A stretch of 5,169 nucleotides of DNA from Desulfobacca acetoxidans (GTDB lineage Bacteria; Desulfobacterota; Desulfobaccia; Desulfobaccales; 0-14-0-80-60-11): NCBI GenBank assembly GCA_022736495.1, contig DZCR01000213.1, positions 1-5,169 of the forward strand. Direction: 5' to 3'. The notes beneath the pieces are model-generated. The model had not been told where the DNA came from, did no database searches, and saw only the letters and a program-made list of their open reading frames with translations. Both the position numbers and the translations under genes were made by a program. Numbering within the stretch: position 1 is the stretch's first letter; each line of letters opens with the position of its first letter. Shown here piece by piece: positions 4,389 to 5,169 of this stretch.

Positions 4389-5169
4389 AAGAAAAGAAGG
4401 TTGAGAGGCAGGGGCAGAGTCGCACTTTTCGCATGGACGAGGATCTTCTCTGGGGCACTCATCCCGTGTATGAGGCCTTACAGCAGGAGCCGGAACGAAT
4501 CAGTGAGCTCATCCTCCATAACGATCGCAAAGGGGCCAAGCGGGAAGAGATTATTGAGCTGGCCAAAGGGGCAGGGATAAAACTCTCCTTTGTCACCTCG
4601 ATTCATTTGACGGGCCCGGATGCTGCCCAGGCCCGTCATCAGGGGGTGGTTGCCAGGACCAGCCAGGTGCCGCTGCTTTCCTTTGACACCCTGCTTGAGA
4701 ATTTTGCGGCAGGTGTTGAACGCGGCGAGTCGCCGCGGCTGATTGTCCTTGACTCCATGCAGGACCCCCATAATCTGGGGGCGATTATTCGCTCCGCCCA
4801 CGCCTCCGGCATGAACGGGGTGGTGATGACCCGCGAACGTTCGGCCCCCTTAAGCGGGGTTGCGGCCAAATCATCAGCCGGGGCCCTTTCGCATATCGAC
4901 ATCTGTCAGGTCGTCAATCTCGCTACTTCTCTGCAGAAATTGAAGAAGGCCGGGGCCTGGATCTTCGGGGCCGTCAAGGATGAGGCGGCCCAGTCCATCT
5001 ATAAAACTGATTTTAACCTTCCGGCCTGCGTGGTGGTTGGCAGTGAGGGCCAGGGAATCAGGCCCCTGGTGCGCCAGCAGTGCGATGTGCTGATCTCCAT
5101 CCCCATGGAAGGAACGCTGGATTCCTTGAATGCCTCGGTGGCAGCGGGGGTGATCATGTTTGAGATGCT
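4385..5169 (+). CDS. rlmB: 23S rRNA 2'-O-ribose methyltransferase, RlmB/TrmH (SpoU) family, 3'-truncated by window
   Basis: The frame is open from ATG 4385 to the window end, giving 261 complete codons; only a short C-terminus should be missing. An N-terminal substrate-binding domain (from LLWGTHPVYEAL, about 21-32, to ARHQGVVA, 83-90) precedes the SPOUT methyltransferase domain. That domain carries motif 1 LDSMQDPHNLGAIIRSA (122-138, with N130 and R136), motif 2 VVVGSEGQGI (216-225) and motif 3 ISIPMEGTLDSLNASVAAGV (237-256). This fits AdoMet-dependent 2'-O-methylation of 23S rRNA (G2251 in E. coli), and the HQGVVA junction favours RlmB over TrmH. About 17 extra charged residues precede the usual start. 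The alternative Met17 (4433) would match family length, but ATG 4385 overlaps the gmk stop (ATGA), and coupling favours it. There is little Shine-Dalgarno sequence. Paralogues that modify other sites cannot be excluded. Confidence 0.92.
   Translation, partial: MKEKKVERQGQSRTFRMDEDLLWGTHPVYEALQQEPERISELILHNDRKGAKREEIIELAKGAGIKLSFVTSIHLTGPDAAQARHQGVVARTSQVPLLSFDTLLENFAAGVERGESPRLIVLDSMQDPHNLGAIIRSAHASGMNGVVMTRERSAPLSGVAAKSSAGALSHIDICQVVNLATSLQKLKKAGAWIFGAVKDEAAQSIYKTDFNLPACVVVGSEGQGIRPLVRQQCDVLISIPMEGTLDSLNASVAAGVIMFEM

Overview
The window looks like a chromosomal housekeeping segment from a Gram-negative anaerobe. Desulfobacterota (the former Deltaproteobacteria, perhaps a Desulfobulbales relative) is my best guess. 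The clues are a PfkB-type heptose-phosphate kinase of LPS core synthesis, a DUF3786 protein with an N-terminal CX2CX4CX16C iron-sulfur motif (a type common in anaerobes), and the block yicC-remA-gmk. The taxonomy is inferred from gene content and has not been tested by any search.

Layout. Bases 1-385 hold no convincing gene. They contain two near-identical 120-bp tandem repeat units (the second ends at 226), then a diverged third unit (about 261-383). The units carry strong hairpins. From 416 on, all genes are on the + strand: a DUF3786/4Fe-4S protein (416-1273), the D-glycero-beta-D-manno-heptose-7-phosphate kinase rfaE1/hldE1 (1324-2325, probable TTG start), yicC (2560-3441), remA (3478-3777), gmk (3774-4388) and an rlmB/TrmH-type rRNA 2'-O-methyltransferase cut by the window end (4385-5169). 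The last three are joined by ATGA overlaps and are probably translationally coupled. Spacing suggests that the whole set forms one or two transcription units.

The clearest non-genic discovery is a 175-bp, almost fully palindromic element at 2360-2534, between rfaE1 and yicC. Its ends are inverted repeats beginning CCTAAATCC, and it is flanked by a perfect 5-bp direct repeat TATCA. It has no coding capacity. This is the signature of a MITE that inserted into what would otherwise be a spacer of about 54 bp.

Functionally, the segment joins envelope synthesis (RfaE1), RNA metabolism (the YicC endoribonuclease and RlmB), nucleotide metabolism (Gmk) and a DNA-binding regulator (RemA). The order yicC-remA-gmk matches the yloC-remA-gmk order of Bacillus. 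I see no new multi-gene defence or metabolic system. The novelty lies in the repeat array, the MITE and a few translation-level oddities.
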